The position numbers and the translations under genes were made by a program. A DNA stretch of 64,000 nucleotides. Source: Neurospora intermedia. Its lineage: Eukaryota > Ascomycota > Sordariomycetes > Sordariales > Sordariaceae. This document shows, piece after piece, positions 25,201 to 37,300 of this stretch (positions within the stretch are counted from its first letter, which is position 1; each line of letters opens with the position of its first letter). The stretch covers positions 2,939,001-3,003,000 of the forward strand of contig BTPP01000001.1 of assembly GCA_037102815.1 (NCBI GenBank). The letters run 5' to 3'. The notes below the pieces were generated by a model. That model was not told the origin of the DNA. It saw only the letters and a list, made by a program, of their open reading frames with translations, and ran no database searches.

Positions 25201-25686
25201 TGCTGGTGCCGATTGACAGTCCCGTGTTTGGCCGCGTCATGGTTGTTTGCGTTGGCGCCATGATGGTCGGTAGTACCGTCATTACGAGGAATGAGGGCGA
25301 CGAGGTGAAGAGGGGTGAGGAGCTCGGATACTTCAAGTTTGGTGGTAGCACGATTGTTGTGCTCTTTGAGCCGGGCAGGATGGTGTGGGATGAGGATCTG
25401 GTGCAGAATTCGCTTCTGCCTTTGGAGACTTTGGTAAGTCTGACCGATCAAGTGACTTGTATAGTGGTCGTTGACTAACAGTAACGAACAGATCCGCGTC
25501 GGCATGTCGGTCGGTCACGCGCCTGATGAGCCACAGTGGATTCCTGATATGCCCAAGGACGAGGGCGATATCACGGCCGAGGACAAGGCCGAAGCCAAGC
25601 GCCGTATCCAGGGCCAGGTTGCCGAGGAGTCGCCGGAGGATAGCGGCAATGACGAGGTTCCCCCTCCTCCGGCGTTGGGTTCATGA
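22242..25686 (+). CDS. psd2: C2-domain phosphatidylserine decarboxylase (Psd2 type)
   Basis: Converts phosphatidylserine to phosphatidylethanolamine. Four exons: 22242-22391, 22493-22537, 22635-25433 and 25492-25686; total 3189 bases, 1062 aa. Introns have GTGTGT, GTAAGT and GTAAGT donors and a GCTGAC branch before 22635. A first C2 domain starts near residue 43 (DVKIIQARNLAAKDRGGTSD) and runs to about 175; a second lies around 215-330 (GFDMDPFVVISLG). An EF-hand loop DADESGRISKVE is at residues 488-499. The decarboxylase domain fills the C-terminal third, with DYHRFH (His 880 and 883) and the self-cleavage site GGST at 968-971, where the pyruvoyl group would form at Ser970. GGST is the Psd2-type version of the LGST motif. 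Probably at endosome/Golgi membranes, recruited by calcium and lipid through the C2 domains. No mitochondrial presequence, unlike Psd1. Confidence 0.96.
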
Positions 25687-26076
25687 GCGAGTGGTCTCCG
25701 CCGTTGGATTCGGTGGTTCAGATAATTTTGTATCGACCTTTGGGATACAAGTGTATGTTTATGCCAACCTGGTCTTTGAGCGCTGAGTTTGAGCGTCCTG
25801 CATAAAGATTTGTAATATTATGATTTTACGAAGTATCGATATAAGCCGGACAGTTGTTGCACATTTTCATGGGTCAAATTACTGCCCAAGGCCTCGTGTG
25901 TTTGCTCCGTGATATTTTGTCGGGGTATCATAATCAACCAAAACCTGTCCCTGGTTGTTCTTTATCTTTCACACACTCCCCGCCCGATTTCCAACCGAGG
26001 CCCGGTCCCTAACGCCTCGAAAAATGCACCATTCTGCCTCCCATCATCTTCCCCATTCAGGCCGTGACAAAGAATA
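25687..26076. other. Convergent intergenic region
   Basis: About 390 bases between the 3' ends of the decarboxylase and Fta4 genes. AT-rich with ATAAAG and TAATATTATG strings near 25802-25821 that suit 3'-end formation. No gene seen. Confidence 0.5.
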
Positions 26077-27024
26077 TCAAAAGCTGTCCAGCAACTTATC
26101 CAACTTCTTCCTCTCATCTCCTGCCCCCTCTCCCTCCTCCCCTTCCCTCGCCCTCTTCCTCCTCGCACTCCCACTCCCACTCCCTCTTTCCTTCTCCTTC
26201 CCCCTCTCCTTATCCAACTTTTCAACCCTTCCCCCCACTCTAGCCAGCAGAACCCTCATCCTCTGCAACTCAGCCTCCATCTCCCCATTCTTGGTCACCA
26301 GATTCTCTTGTACCGCTTTCATTCCTCCTCCTGCTCCTCCCCCTTCCCCTTCCCCTTCTGCTCCCTCCCTTACTTGTTCTTCTTCGGCATTCAGGTCTTG
26401 AGCAGGGGAAGCTGCAAACCCCTCAACCAACCCCTTGATTTTTCGTAATTTGGCCACCCGTTCCAACACCTTTCGTTTCTGCTGATCCAAGTCCTTCAAC
26501 TGCGCCACCAACTCGGCAAACCGCTTGGCTTCCATGGGGTGGTCGTCTGCTTCTTTTTCCGAGACAGAGGACCAGGAGTCGGGTATGGAGGTGATTAAGC
26601 GGGGAACGGTCAAGTCGGCGTTTACTCGCAACCAAGCCTGTCCACCATCTTCGTCCTCCTCCTCATCATCGTTTTCTTCCCCTCCCAAGGATGTGGAAGT
26701 GGAAGCTGAAGTAGAAGTAAAATAAAGTTTGTCGATTTGTTCGGCTACGTGTCGTGTCGCTTGAGGAGGGTAGGCGCGTCGGTTGTGTTGGGTGAGGCGG
26801 TGGTTGAGTTTCTGGAGGGCTTCGGAGAGCGGTTTTTGAGGGATGCTTTGGTGTTGTTGTTGTTGTTGGGATTGAGAGTGGGAAGAGGAAGAGGTGCCGT
26901 CGTTTTGAGAAGTGAAGGTGCGCGTTGGAGCCAAGGGTTGGGAGAGGGTGCGCGTTTGGGTGTTGAGGAAGTCGGATTTTAGGGAGAGGATGGTTGGTGG
27001 AGGTGGTTGTTGTTGGGGTGGCAT
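26077..27024 (-). CDS. fta4: Inner kinetochore protein Fta4 (CENP-U-like)
   Basis: Subunit of the Sim4/CTF19/CCAN inner kinetochore complex at centromeres. Single exon, 315 aa. The N-terminal third is low-complexity with Gln and Ser runs. A conserved block LSEALQKLNHRLTQHNRRAY, then ATRHVAEQIDKLY, then LRVNADLTVPRLITSIPDSW matches the Fta4 family pattern as I know it. The rest is a predicted coiled coil (FAELVAQLKDLDQQKRKVLE) and a basic Lys/Arg/Glu-rich tail ending KKLDKLLDSF. The coding strand is C-rich at the start and very G-rich at the end. It is divergent from the CIA84-like gene and convergent with psd2. Confidence 0.8.
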   Translation of the reverse strand: MPPQQQPPPPTILSLKSDFLNTQTRTLSQPLAPTRTFTSQNDGTSSSSHSQSQQQQQHQSIPQKPLSEALQKLNHRLTQHNRRAYPPQATRHVAEQIDKLYFTSTSASTSTSLGGEENDDEEEDEDGGQAWLRVNADLTVPRLITSIPDSWSSVSEKEADDHPMEAKRFAELVAQLKDLDQQKRKVLERVAKLRKIKGLVEGFAASPAQDLNAEEEQVREGAEGEGEGGGAGGGMKAVQENLVTKNGEMEAELQRMRVLLARVGGRVEKLDKERGKEKERGSGSGSARRKRAREGEEGEGAGDERKKLDKLLDSF

Positions 27025-27667
27025 TATGGGTTGTGTTCTGATCGTTTGTTCAATTCCATATATCCAATCTCACGTGGACATGTATATCTTTTTACGTTGG
27101 GCTGTGGTGGTTACGGTTATGTATTTTATGTGATAGTTGGTGGATGAATGACACCGATCGATGGAAGTGATGCTGTTTTGAGAATGGAATTGGGAAGCGC
27201 GCGTTGTCCCTAACCCTGAACTCCTCGGATAATGACAGCATGGGATGAGGGGTCGCTGTGGATGCACTGCAACGGTAACTGTACCTGGCGGGCATGGGGT
27301 AGTGGAGCTTGGGCCAACCACCCGATGTTCGCAACACTTGTGCTGGAAGCTGCCCCGGTCAACAGGAATTTGGAGATTTCAATAGAAAAGAAGGAAACAC
27401 CCTGAAATCTGTCACCAGAAGATCCCAAGGTCGCCTCGGTCGCTTGTGCTTGCGTCTGTGTTTGCGACAACGACAATCGGGGTGTCAATCTTCCACCACC
27501 ATGCACCAGTAGTACGTACCCTCTTCGAACCCCGACTCGAGAAGCGACTCCATGGAGAACTGGAGAACGATGGAGACACTGGCGAGGGAGATGGAGCACC
27601 GCGAACCCCTCAACTTACTCGAGTCATGAACCCAGGACTGTGCTCTACTAGGATCCCTTTCCCAACC
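27025..27667. promoter_or_regulatory. Divergent promoter region between fta4 and the CIA84-like gene
   Basis: About 640 bases between two head-to-head genes. An open frame continues upstream of the CIA84-like start to 27446, but its sequence is unlike the family. No TATA box or known operator recognised. Confidence 0.45.
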
Positions 27668-30265
27668 ATGCGGTCGCACCTAGCACGCAACGCGACGACG
27701 ACGACACCGAATGTGTACAGACGACTTCACGCCGCCGTTGGTCATCATCATGGCTTATTGCGCCCATGCTCCGCAACAGCCCTCTCTGCCCGTCGCTGTC
27801 TCTTCGACTGTCAACATGACGTCCCTCACATTCCACGCGACGTTACCCTATGTACCCGAACCTCCAAGCGGACGTTTATCAGCCTCTTCACACCGAAGCC
27901 CGAACGATTCGTGAAGCTTCCCCATTTTGACCCAGGCTACAATGTGCTTCTCCAGTACAGGAAGAGCGAGGTTGAACAGGAGCGCCCACCTCCACGGGAC
28001 CAGCTGGTGACGGCATTCAAAAAGCTAACAAAATTCAAGGCCGACACCAATAGACCACTGAATCCCAACCAGGCTTTCCTCTTGAGAACGGTGCTACACT
28101 ATCTTTTGGTGACCAAGCCGGAGGCTGACGCTCCCGTTGACCTCAAAATGAGCGACCTCGAAAATGCTATGGACGCTGCATTGCTGCCTCCCAAGGGCTC
28201 TCCCGAATTCCATCTTGCGCTAGCCCGGTTGCTGCACGAGGAGATTATGCGCAGGAGGCTCATCTTGATGAATCCCGAGGAGCGCAAAGTGCATTTGACC
28301 AAAGATGACTTCGCGAGATACATCAAGGCATTGACGCAATACGGAGGCTCCCTGGAGGCAGCAGGTCGAGTGAAAGAGTTTTGGCAACAATTGAAGGATG
28401 AAGGGAGCGCTGTTTACTTCAGAGGCTCGGGGAGAATCTGGATTATGGTGTTGGAGGGTCTGGCGAACGAGGGTCGGGAAGAGGAACTACTACAGTTTTG
28501 GCAGGAGGCACAAGAGACGGGAGGCATCAAATACATCCCGGGCGTGCACCAGATCTTCGTTACGTACTATGCGAGGCAGGACAAGATCGAGGAAACAAAG
28601 CAGTGGTACAACAAGCCTATACACAGCGGTTTCTCTCCTACGGGAGAGACATTGCTGGGACTGGTGCGATCATCACGGCGATCAAGCCAGAAGTGGAATG
28701 AATGGCTTTTGCCAGTTTTTGAGCAGGTGGTCCAAGATAAGTTTGCAAAGAAAGGATCATTGGACGCCTTCCTACAATGGTCCGTCTTAGCTCTGGATAA
28801 GGGGCCAGACGGCATCAAGACATACCTCCAGACCATGGCCAGCGGCGAATTTTACAAAAGCCATGAGGTCAAGGTCGATGCCACCACCATCAACCTGCTT
28901 ATGCAAGCCGCCCAGGAAAAGGGGAATCCGTATATGGCTGAGAGGTTTTGGCAGCTGGCCCAGGACTTCAACATCAAAGCCAACGTTCACACCTACCTGA
29001 ACCAAATGTCATACCGACTCGACGCCAACGATATCGAAGGGGCTCATCAAATCTTCTCGAAGCTCGCATCGGGAGCCGTCGAGGTCGAATTCGACGAAGG
29101 CCTGCCCGTAATGAACAAATACCTCCGTGTCTTGTGTGCACAGGCGGAACCCAATATCCAGCACATCCTTACCATCACTTCGGCGCTCGAGCAGCGCCAC
29201 GCCGTCTTGGAGCCGGAAACCATCGTTGCGCTTTGCCTCGTCTTCCTCAACCACGACAAGAAGTTCGATGTAATCGACACCTTGTCGCTGCACTCCGTCT
29301 CCATCAGCCACATCGAGCGGCAGCAGATCTACAAGGCCTTTGTCGACTACATCTGCTCCCCCCAAACCACGACCGACCGCGCCTGGGACGCCTACTCGCT
29401 GCTACGGCAATACTTCCCCGAGACGTCGGTCGACGACCGCGTCCGGCTCATGGAATCCTTCTTCGACCGCAAGAAGCCCGACATGGCGTGCCTCGTGTTC
29501 GGCCACATGCGCGCCCACGACGACGACAACATGCACCCCACCGCCGACATCTACGTGCGCTGTCTCGAGGGTTTGGGTCGGTGCCCGATCCCCGAGCAGC
29601 GGCCCAGCGACCCAGCCAGCTCCCTGAAGATGGTGCACAACATGCTCAAGATGGACACGCGCGTGGAGATGAGCACAAGGCTGTACAACGCCCTGATGCT
29701 GGCGTACGCGGCCGGCGGAGACCCCTTTACTGCGCTGGATTTCTGGGAGGAACACATCACCCGCTCGGCCGAGGGCCCGTCGTACAACAGCTTGGCTATT
29801 GTGTTTTGGTGTTGCGAGCTGATCCCGCTAGGCGATCGGTATGCTAGACCGGTGTGGCAGAAGATGTTGCGGATGGATCTGGAGGTGCCGCAGTACGTTT
29901 TCAATGCGTATTGCGCGGCTATCGCGAGGAGTAACGCGGCGTGGGGGAGAAAGATGGACGAGGTGTTTAAGCTGATCAAGGGGACTGACGCGAGCTTGGG
30001 GTATGGGGCTAGTATGATGACGTGAGTCTCCCATTTTTGTTGTTGGAAATGCCCGCAAGAAGCCATCGAAATGCTGACAATAACTGAATCAAACAGGCTT
30101 GGACTAACCTATAACGCCCTTCCCGACCCGGTGTCCAAGGACGAGTTTGCGGCCTGGGCGAAGGAAGAGTACCCGGAGGAGTGGGCGAGATTGGAGAGTA
30201 AGGGGCAGAAAGAAACCGAATTTCAGGGACCCGTGTTCAACATTACCAGGCTGTTTGAGGCTTGA
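27668..30265 (+). CDS. cia84: Mitochondrial PPR protein, CIA84-like (complex I intermediate-associated)
   Basis: Pentatricopeptide-repeat protein, probably the CIA84-type factor needed for assembly of the membrane arm of respiratory complex I in the mitochondrial matrix. Two exons: 27668-30021 and 30097-30265, donor GTGAGT, acceptor AAACAG; total 2523 bases, 840 aa. I chose the ATG at 27668 because MRSHLARN is a good presequence start; an in-frame ATG at 27626 is possible. After the presequence a block TFISLFTPKPERFVKLPHFD followed by PGYNVLLQYRKSEVEQERPP marks the family as I remember it. Many degenerate 35-residue helical repeats follow (for example TLLGLVRSS, INLLMQAAQEKG, YNALMLAYAAGGDPFTALDF). 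Other fungal organelle PPR factors are the main alternative. Confidence 0.75.
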
Positions 30266-30894
30266 CCTCAACCCGAGGGTCATATTACATAAGATATCGA
30301 CAGTAAGTAGAAAGAAAGGAAAAACAGGACTTGTACAGAGAATTTTATATCTTCAGTTGAAGAGAGGGAGGGGTACATCGTTGTATGATTGTTAGGTGGC
30401 TTTTTGAGCTTCTGAGCGGGTGGGCAGGAGGATGGTTTATCTTTGGGTTGTACAGTACATTTAGCACCTTTAGACAAAACTAGAAGGTGGATATAGGAAC
30501 CGGTTTTGGTCTAGGTATAGTCTTTTTGTTCGTTTCTCCGTCAGTGTTCATGTAGATCATGCAGTAGCTTACAGCAAGTGATCAGTCACTCCATCTTTGA
30601 TGCTCACTTTCCGCATTCCTCTACAATCATTCTTTGATGACCACCATGATCCAAGCCCAAACTTTTGCATAATACCATTTTATGTGCCGTGTATACAGTA
30701 ATAATACACCAACTCTATTATAAACGTAATAGAGTCCGCCGATCAGCCATCCATCCAGCCCATACCGTGCTACTAGCCATGCTTGCTAGCCAGACAGCGA
30801 CATTACGCCCGTAACTGCCCAGTCCGCCCAGTCATGCAAATTTCCCCCCATGATTTCCCCGTCATCCACCCACTCCCAGACCTTCCAGACCATT
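30266..30894. other. Convergent intergenic region
   Basis: About 630 bases between convergent genes, both for mitochondrial proteins. Contains a short inverted-looking AT-rich string near 30710-30735 (TCTATTATAAACGTAATAGA). No gene seen. Confidence 0.45.
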
Positions 30895-31927
30895 CTAGTT
30901 CTCATCCTCTCCATCAAAGTTCTTGGTCTTGTTCGCCTTCTGGCCCTTGGGCACAACAAGCGGCAACAAGTGCCTGCCGTTGCTGTTCTTGAGGATCTCG
31001 GGGTGCTTGTGCACAGAGGGGTGAATACCGAGGCCGATGGCGCGCCGCACCATCTTGGCGATCTTGCGCTGGTTGACGGGTTTCAGACCGGTTTCCTTGG
31101 AGTGCCTTATCCGCCCAAAGGGGGTGATGTAGTCGGAGATGAGGGAGAAGTTCTGTTTGTCCCAAGGATATCATTAGCATTTGCGCCTGGCCAGTTTTCA
31201 AGACAATGAATGGAATTGGGAAGAGGGGAGTAAGAAGGAACAGGGACAAGCGAAAGGGAGGGGGGGGAGTGGCAAGAAAAGAAGGAAAAAAAAAAAAAAG
31301 AAGAAGAAAAAAAACATACACGGTAGTTATCCAACGGACTAAACCCAAGCTCATCAACCACATCCGCCGCCTCCACCCATCCCCCGTTCCTGCCCTTCAT
31401 CTCGTACGGTGACAGGTCGCGCGGCGCGTACACGTCGCCGTTGTTCCACCGGCGCCTCATCATGCGCATGTAGTTGTTGGAGGTCACCTCGGACTGGAGC
31501 AGCTCCTGCACCTTCTGGCTGTTGCTGCCATAGCGCTGTCCTCCCTCGACGTCGCGTGCGTTGTTGTAGCTGTCTCTTCCTCCCCGGCTGCCGGCGCCGC
31601 TGTTTAGGAGGTTGAACATGTCCGACTTGTACTGGTTCGAGCCGGCGTTATTGTTGTTGTTGCCCGACGGCGATGAGGTGTTGGTGTTGGTGCGCGGGGC
31701 ATTTTGGAAGGAAGTGGTGGGGATGTCGCGGACTGTTTGGTGATTGAAGGTGTTGTTAGCTATGTATTATGTTTATAGAGTTGTGGAGGGCGGCATATCG
31801 TGTTTGCGATCGACGAGGCGAACATACTGGCAGCGGCCGGCGAGGTGGTCGAGAACTGGGCGGTCCTCTGGCCGGCAGCGCGGCACTGCCTGAGCGCAAA
31901 GGAGAGGAATTGACGAGAGGACGACAT
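30895..31927 (-). CDS. rsm18: Mitochondrial small-subunit ribosomal protein bS18m
   Basis: Component of the mitochondrial small ribosomal subunit. Three exons: 31828-31927, 31320-31732 and 30895-31152; both donors are GTATGT, acceptors are ACAG, and intron 1 has a GCTAAC branch. Total 771 bases, 256 aa. The N-terminus MSSSRQFLSFALRQCRAAGQ followed by RTAQFSTTSP is a classic mitochondrial presequence. The C-terminal exon holds the S18 core: SDYITPFGRIRHSKETGLKP then NQRKIAKMVRRAIGLGIHPS. The central part is a fungal-specific extension with an Asn run. Longer than bacterial S18 (about 75 aa), as usual for fungal mitochondrial versions. Intron 2 (167 bases) has a long pyrimidine-rich tract on the coding strand. 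Confidence 0.92.
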
Positions 31928-31951
31928 GGTGGTGGTGGTGGTGGTGGTGGT
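31928..31951. repeat. (GGT)8 microsatellite directly upstream of the bS18m start codon
   Basis: Eight perfect GGT units on the plus strand, so (ACC)8 in the bS18m transcript, ending right at the ATG. It forms the immediate 5' leader and start context. Length likely varies between strains. Confidence 0.9.
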
Positions 31952-32589
31952 CGTTGTTGTGATAGTTACTACAGCTTGTAACAGCTGGACTTTGGCGATG
32001 TGCAAGTCCTCTCGGGGAAACCACGAACACACACACAAGAATGGAGCTCCCGTTTCGCGATCGGTCGGAGTCGGGAATCGGGGATCGGGGGTTCAGTCGC
32101 GACGGGGAGATGCGGCGGCGGCGGGCACGGTCGGTGCGGGCAATTGGAAATTGGAGCTCCGGGCCGGCAGCGACACTTTTTGGCGGATCAATCTCTTTTC
32201 GGCGCATTGCCGGGGCCTGCCGCGGACTGGGGCGCTGTTGCGGCTGACAGCTGGCAGGGCGGGAGCTGATTGCTGGAAAGCCTGAAGCGTCCCGGTTTAA
32301 TTTATGGGGTAAAATGGAGCTCGCTGCGGGCTAAGAGTGCGCTAAGCAAGGGGCCCGGCAGGCGAGAAAGTGTGGGGCAAGAGTTTTCATTGCAGCAAAA
32401 GTTCAACGCCAGAACACCACCACCACTTGTACTGCAGCAGCTGCTACAATCAGATTACGATACTGAACCATCCATCGCCTCCACACCCCTTTAATTGATA
32501 CCGCATCTTTGATACGCTTCTACGACGGCACACTCTTCAATCCAACCAGAACAACACACCATCAGTGACAAAGACAACGAACTGCCAAC
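31952..32589. promoter_or_regulatory. Bidirectional promoter region of bS18m and IMP3
   Basis: About 640 bases between two head-to-head genes. G-rich near 32060-32250, with CA-rich leader sequence just before the IMP3 start. No TATA box seen. Both neighbours serve ribosome production, one mitochondrial and one cytosolic. Confidence 0.45.
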
Positions 32590-33392
32590 ATGGTCCGCAA
32601 GCTCAAGCACGCGGAACAGAAGCTTCTTCGGAAGACCGACTTCATCAACTACAAGTCGGACAACAAGCACAGAGATCACGATGTTGCCAGGTACGCTCAT
32701 CCGCCTTTAAGTGGTTTATGTGTGAGAACATCTTGCTAACAGTCACACAGACGGTACATGATTCAGAAGCCCGAGGACTATGTATGTTAATCCAATCATG
32801 GATGAGGCTCACAGTGAATTTTCATAATGACCATGACTGACCCCCTTCTAGCACAAATACAACAGGATGTGCGGTGTAAGTTTCATCAACTAACCTTACC
32901 TATATGACGCTGTTCATGACTTACTGACATGATGTGCCACAGTCCCTCCGCCAACTCGCCCATCGTCTCAGTTTGCTTCCCCCAGACAACGAGGTGAGGC
33001 GAAAGCATGAGGAGCTTTTGCTCGACAAGCTGTACGACATGGGAATTCTTTCGGTATGTCTTCCGGTATCGAACTTCGACTCGAGCAGTTATTAACGTCC
33101 GAAACAGTCCAAGTCAAAGCTGTCGCAGGTGGAGCACCAGGTCACAGTCTCAGCCTTTGCCAGGAGGCGACTACCCGTCGTCATGACCAGACTTCGTATG
33201 GCCGAGACCGTGCAAGCAGCGACCAAGATGATTGAGCAGGGTCATGTCCGTGTTGGTGTCGAAGAGGTCCGTGATCCTGCTTTCCTGGTGACGAGGAGTA
33301 TGGAGGACTTCGTTACTTGGTCTGTCGGCAGCAAGATCAAGCAGAACATTATGAAGTACCGCGACAAGTTGGACGATTTCGAGCTTCTTTGA
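32590..33392 (+). CDS. imp3: U3 snoRNP protein IMP3
   Basis: Nucleolar protein that binds U3 snoRNA and helps it pair with pre-18S rRNA in the small-subunit processome. Five exons: 32590-32690, 32751-32781, 32852-32875, 32943-33053 and 33108-33392. Donors are GTACGC, GTATGT, GTAAGT and GTATGT; acceptors ACAG, CTAG, ACAG and ACAG. Two internal exons are only 31 and 24 bases. Total 552 bases, 183 aa, the normal size. [20 protein letters not shown] and [20 protein letters not shown] are signature sequences. An S4 RNA-binding domain occupies about residues 110-170 ([20 protein letters not shown] then [10 protein letters not shown]). Best supported multi-intron gene in the window. Confidence 0.97.
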
Positions 33393-34317
33393 GTGTGGCG
33401 GAAGAGCATGGCTGCGAACATATCAGGAAGGGGTAATGGTACGTTGGGGGAAAGGCTGGAAAATGGATCACTGGGAAAGGACATATCACTGCGTTGATTG
33501 CAAGTTGGCATTGGGTGGAGTGCTCACATGCGAGCAATATTCTGTGGCGTTTTAGGGTAAAGGCATTCAAAATATGTGAAAGGGATTTTAAGATAACACC
33601 ATTCGGGTTTACAGGTCAATAACTCGGGGTTGCGGAAGTGTACTAGGGCTTTTTCACTCGAACTTGCAGTGTCTCACTGTGACCAAAGCCTGGTGAGTCC
33701 TCCTTCCGAACAATTACCGACTATCCGATGGTATCACTGGCATGGATACTTCTAGGTTATAGGGGTACTCCTGCCCCTTTCTGTTCAGTTCCCCGAAACT
33801 GGCAGCACACGAACTAAAACATCCGACGAGCCTCGCTCATTCCCCAAAGTACACCATCACAACGCCGGTCCCATCTTTCCGTACTTGTGGGCTCATTTAC
33901 AGTGGCTCACTCCGTCTTTCATGAGAGTTGTTTCTCTGGCCTGCTCCTCTTCTTGGCATTTCTTTTTTCCCCTTCATCTTCCGCTCCGCTCCCTAGAGAG
34001 ACTTGACCTAACAAGCGTCTCCGTATTCCTAACACCGCATCATCATTCACTTCATCCTTTATCCTCGGCTTTATCTCTATCCTACATGGTCCTGGTATTC
34101 CTGGTTGTCTTTCCTGCTGTTGCCAAGGTTTCCTTATACTTCTAGTACCTCCTAACCTTGGTCCTCATCTTGTCCTCAAATCACGGTTGGATTTCTTTCG
34201 ACACCCCGAGACACCGGGCTCCATATCAGATCAACATCACTCTGTGTGACTTCGTCCCCCGGAAGAGCTCTCCCGACACCAAACCTCCAGTCTCATCCTC
34301 TATGGTATACAACCGCC
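33393..34317. other. Intergenic: IMP3 3' flank and leader of the MFS gene
   Basis: About 920 bases. From about 33880 the plus strand becomes strongly CT-rich (TTCTTTTTTCCCCTTCATCT), a pattern common in fungal promoters and 5' leaders. No gene recognised. Confidence 0.5.
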
Positions 34318-37300
34318 ATGCCTACTTTTGAGAAGAGCCGCGTTCGAGATGCGAACCCATACTCTGGGCCCATCGATCCGCCACCATACCAGCGCGCCCC
34401 CTCTACTGGGTTGTCTCTCCATAGTCTCAGGGGTAACAGTGCCTCCCAGGAAGCACTGAGCAACATCTTGCATTCTCGGTACTCTTCGACGGATCGTGAC
34501 TCGATTCCCAAGTATGAACATCTCGATTCGGTTCCAAATCCGAATATAACCATCAAGTCAGGCAACATGAAGTTCATGATCCCTCCTCGGAAACGTATGT
34601 CTAATAGTCATCTTTGTCCCAAAGCCCGCTAACTGTTCACCAAGCAGATCCTTTCACTCCCACGGACACTACGCCTACGAGCTCTAGAGTACTGCGCAAC
34701 GCAAGCTCCCGAGTCACATTCGATTCTCCACCCTATGATCTCGATTTACCACTAGAATCGGGGCATGATTACTTCTATGGCGCAACGTATGAGGAAGAAC
34801 CGTCCGGCCCTTCTTACGATCTCAACGGTCCGCCCGGACAGAGCTAGAATCTCTACCCCCTCAAAGAATGGATAGAGACGAGCGGAAACCAGGACCCCTC
34901 AAGCAGTGACTTTGTCCACCATACATTGCCCGATAGTCCAGTGTTTCAGGAACTGTCAGTTACTTCAAAAGGCCGCCACCAGCATGGCCACAGCTTTGAA
35001 CCAAAAGTTCGAACGGTTGCGGAGCTCGCGAAGACTAAAGCGTTTGATCTCACCGGGCAGAAGGGGATATTGAAGGTTGTTCCATCGCCGAACTTTCCGC
35101 CCTTCTACCACGAAGAGGGAATGCTTGACTCGGCTACTTATATTGCCTCACGGAATCCGAGTCCCATGGACCACACGCAAGCTCAAGTGGATGTTGCGAG
35201 TCATCATCTTGCGGCTATAACACCCTCTCATGGGGAAATGAAGACTCCAAATGTCATTTCAGCCTGTCTGGATTCCCCTCGCCACCTTACGTCCACCGAC
35301 AGCCGCATGGATCATCATTATGGTTATTCCTTCACACCAGAAATGCAGCCTTACAATGACGGCGATGGCTCAAAAGACTTTGCAATCGACCAGGCAGTGA
35401 CGCCTCGCGGATTCCCAAAACACAAATCAGCATCCCAGCTCGTCGCATACTGGGAGTCAATGCAAGGTAGCAACGATGTCAGCATTGCCACGCCCGCCAG
35501 GCAAGGCTTGCCACACCGACCTAGGGCTGATTCTACGACTGTCTCTCCTGATTCTATGGGAAGCACGAATCGTACTATTTTCGGTAAAGCACCCGAAAGA
35601 AAGCTTTATCCTGTAGCTGAGCATATATCAGTGCCATCAGACAATAAGTTGGAGCCAGCGGCAATGTCATCAGCCATGGGAAACTTGAACCGCACAAGAG
35701 CCTGGCTACGAGATCTTATCAAGCAACCGCAGCCTTACAAGACGAAATTCACTGAGCGCCCGCGCAAGGATTCAATGCATGAGCGCTTATTGGACGACTA
35801 TGACTCTACGTATCCTCGATCACTGCTAAGGGCGTCCACAGCCGGTGCCTCGATAGACATGAAATTCCGAAATACTGTCAACAACCTGGAGAATCTTCTC
35901 AGTGAAGCAATGGAGCTGGCAGCAGCAACCGCCCAACGAGAAGTTGACCACCAGTGCCCAGACTACTATGAGCTTGACGAGCTTGCTTACTGCGATGTGC
36001 CAACACCTCCCGGCGTACACAAGAAGTTTCCCAGCGAAAATGGGTCCATGGTGAACGAGGTTGGCGACTTTGACTACTGGACTGCTGTAGAAAGCGCCTT
36101 GGGAATAGATCATAACAGTGAAAAGAACATACGGAAACCGAAGCATTACCGGTCAGCTCCAGGAATGCACAGTAGGAACGTGGCAGTCAAAATCCCCAAA
36201 AGAAAATCCAGTTTGATGCAACCAAAGATCAAACCAAGCTATTCGACTCTGGGTGACCCTCGCTACGAAGAACTAGGCGGAGAACCTCCAGCGCAGGGCC
36301 CGGCTCCAGGGCCAATTGGGCTAAGGACCAAGCAGTCGTCAGGATTAGAAATCCCAGCCAGTCCGTCTGCCAGTACAGACTCGCCGCCGACGTCCGGGTG
36401 TCTGCCGAGGGTTGCTTCAAAACTTAGAAGCTACCGCAGCTTTGGCGCGATACGGCCTCTACGCCATATCAGTTCACTGCAGCCACAAGCTGATGGTGCT
36501 ATGGATACCCCTGGTGACGAGAGTGATTCCACAGTTGTTCGTACATCACTCAAACGCAGGGTTCCGACTTCAGGTTAGTAAATACCCAGTGTAGCTAATC
36601 ATTCTGAACGATATATTGACTTGTATCAAGGGCTCGATGGACCAGCCACGTCAACTGGGGGCCGTTCACAGCAGTTCCAAGCTGCTTCATGGACTTATGG
36701 CGATGATTCAAGGGGCCTGGGGGAAGGAGAGCCCAGGGACGCGCCTGATACTCGCATTGATCTGCGTGGAAGGTCTCATGTCAGCCTCCGTGGGTACCAG
36801 GGTTTCAGCCTGGCACGAGCGTACCGTCGACAACCAGTAGCCCGAGACTGGTCTACTGCCCGTAAAAGGTTCGTTGCCGGAGTCGCATGTCTGAGCACCG
36901 CGTTCATCGGCATGGTCATCGGCATCTATGCTGGTCTTGTCCCATCCATCCAGTATTGGATAGCTGATCTCAATCATTATGCTATCCTGGGTAATTTCTT
37001 CTTCTACTTGGGCTTGGCCATTCCCACCTTTTTCTTTTGGCCTTTGCCGTTGTTACACGGTCGGAAGCCGTACATCCTGTCAAGTTTGATACTAGCGATG
37101 CCTTTATTGTTCCCCCAGGCTATTGCCGTCAGCACATGGCGGTCACCATATGTGAGCACTTGGAGGTGGGCCCTGCTAGGCTCACGCGGATTCATGGGGC
37201 TCACTCTTGGGTTTGCGAGTATGAATTTCCACTCGATGCTGACAGATTTGTTTGGGGCCTCGCTCATGAGCGGCAATCCACATCAGGAGGTAGTCGACAA

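Noticed and set aside
24309-25505. 398-codon minus-strand ORF inside the decarboxylase gene
   Set aside because: Mirror frame of a well-supported coding exon; no family features of its own.
31230-31320. A/G-rich tract as a retroelement tail
   Set aside because: It lies inside a bS18m intron, where it is the pyrimidine-rich tract on the coding strand; no element body is attached.
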